From NCBI GenBank assembly GCA_937873105.1, contig CALMWD010000295.1, positions 1-6,888 on the forward strand: DNA of 6,888 nucleotides, given 5' to 3'. The number at the start of each line of letters is the position of its first letter. Position 1 is the stretch's first letter. Below, one piece after another: positions 6,532 through 6,888 of the stretch. Made by a program: the position numbers and the translations under genes. This DNA is from an uncultured Rhodanobacteraceae bacterium (GTDB lineage: Bacteria > Pseudomonadota > Gammaproteobacteria > Xanthomonadales > Ahniellaceae). The notes beneath the pieces are model-generated. The model ran no database searches and was not told the origin of the DNA. It worked only from the letters and a program-made list of their open reading frames with translations.

Positions 6532-6888
6532 TCACTCCGTGGATGCGGTCGGGTGCGCGTCGAGCCAGGCGCACAACTGGTGCAGGTCGGATACTTCCAG
6601 ATCCGGCGGTTCGGCGTGCGGCCAGGGGCGGCCTTCACGATTCAGCCAGACCGCGAACAGGCCGGCCTGGCGGGCGCCGAGCACGTCCATCTCGGGATCG
6701 TCGCCGACGTGCGCGATCTGCGCCGGGGCGAGATCGAGCGAGGCGCAGAGGTGCGCGAAGATCGCCGCGTCCGGCTTCATGACGCCGACGTCGCGGGCCG
6801 AGATCCGGTGTTCGAAATGATGCGCCAGGCCGATGCGTTCGAGGTCGGCGTTGCCGTTCGACAGGCTGGCGAGGCGGAACCGCCGTCC
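6532..6888 (-). CDS. HAD-family phosphatase, YigB-like, N-terminal part outside window
   Basis: C-terminal 118 codons of a haloacid-dehalogenase superfamily hydrolase; the frame stays open to the right edge, so the ATG at 6780 is internal. HAD motif II is seen as SLSNGNAD (Ser at 6859-6861), motif III as the lysine in GVMKPDAAIF (6775-6777), and motif IV as the aspartate pair in HVGDDPEMD. The nucleophile DxD motif I and the cap domain lie outside the window. The layout SNGNA, GL, HF-E, KP, HVGDD, D-GA-AG, VW, then a closing P-LE-L-L resembles E. coli YigB, a phosphatase acting on FMN and on the riboflavin precursor 5-amino-6-ribitylaminouracil phosphate. That substrate is inferred from memory of the family; another HAD-IA phosphatase is possible. 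The gene precedes the M17 peptidase by 4 nt. Confidence 0.88.
   Translation of the reverse strand, partial: GRRFRLASLSNGNADLERIGLAHHFEHRISARDVGVMKPDAAIFAHLCASLDLAPAQIAHVGDDPEMDVLGARQAGLFAVWLNREGRPWPHAEPPDLEVSDLHQLCAWLDAHPTASTE
6535..6538 (-). promoter_or_regulatory. Shine-Dalgarno site fixing the aminopeptidase start
   Basis: On the minus strand, GGAG precedes the ATG at 6527 by 7 nt, an ideal spacing. It overlaps the last sense codon and stop region of the HAD gene. It decides for the 450-residue product over a version 37 residues longer that begins at 6638. Confidence 0.7.

Noticed and set aside
5286..6782. 498-codon plus-strand open frame opposite the aminopeptidase and HAD genes
   Set aside because: Antisense shadow in GC-rich DNA; the minus-strand frames hold complete M17 and HAD motifs, and this one has none.
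1..6888. Mobile element, CRISPR array, tRNA, riboswitch or toxin-antitoxin pair
   Set aside because: The window is filled by conserved genes with intact motifs and gaps of at most 66 nt. I saw no repeats, inverted termini, tRNA-like folds or composition shifts.

Overview
This is a high-GC stretch (about two-thirds G+C by eye) of conserved bacterial chromosome. It carries seven protein genes packed almost without gaps, two of them cut by the window edges. The order D-alanyl-D-alanine carboxypeptidase, YbeD (DUF493), lipB, lipA is a classic gammaproteobacterial cluster. Together with the GC content and the style of the LipB N-terminus, it suggests a member of the Lysobacterales (Xanthomonadales) or a relative. 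That placement is inference from gene order and protein character, not from a marker gene.

Layout. Plus strand, 1-2923: a tight run of dacA/dacC-type PBP (5' end missing), ybeD-like gene, lipB and lipA. The junctions are a 3-nt gap, a 13-nt overlap and a 1-nt gap, so these four are probably one transcript with translational coupling. After a 66-nt spacer with its own ribosome binding site comes prc (tail-specific periplasmic protease, 2990-5173). Minus strand, 6888-5175: the C-terminal part of a HAD phosphatase resembling YigB, then after 4 nt an M17 (leucyl-aminopeptidase-type) metallopeptidase. The two strands converge with a single base between the stop codons of prc and the M17 gene.

Functions. 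LipB transfers octanoate from acyl carrier protein to lipoyl domains, and LipA inserts the two sulfurs, so together they make protein-bound lipoate for the 2-oxoacid dehydrogenases and the glycine cleavage system. The PBP trims D-alanine from peptidoglycan pentapeptides, and Prc is a periplasmic protease that in E. coli controls a peptidoglycan hydrolase, so the plus-strand run combines envelope maintenance with lipoate synthesis. The minus-strand pair is cytoplasmic housekeeping: dephosphorylation of a small metabolite and peptide turnover.

I found no RNA gene, mobile element, CRISPR array, long repeat or sign of horizontal transfer, and no candidate for an undescribed system. All recognisable active-site residues are intact. 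The largest apparent anomaly, a 3.4-kb open frame antisense to lipA and prc, is explained by codon register and codon avoidance. The points worth a second look are modest: the one-base convergent junction, the GTG start of lipB inside ybeD, and two start-site traps for automated annotation.
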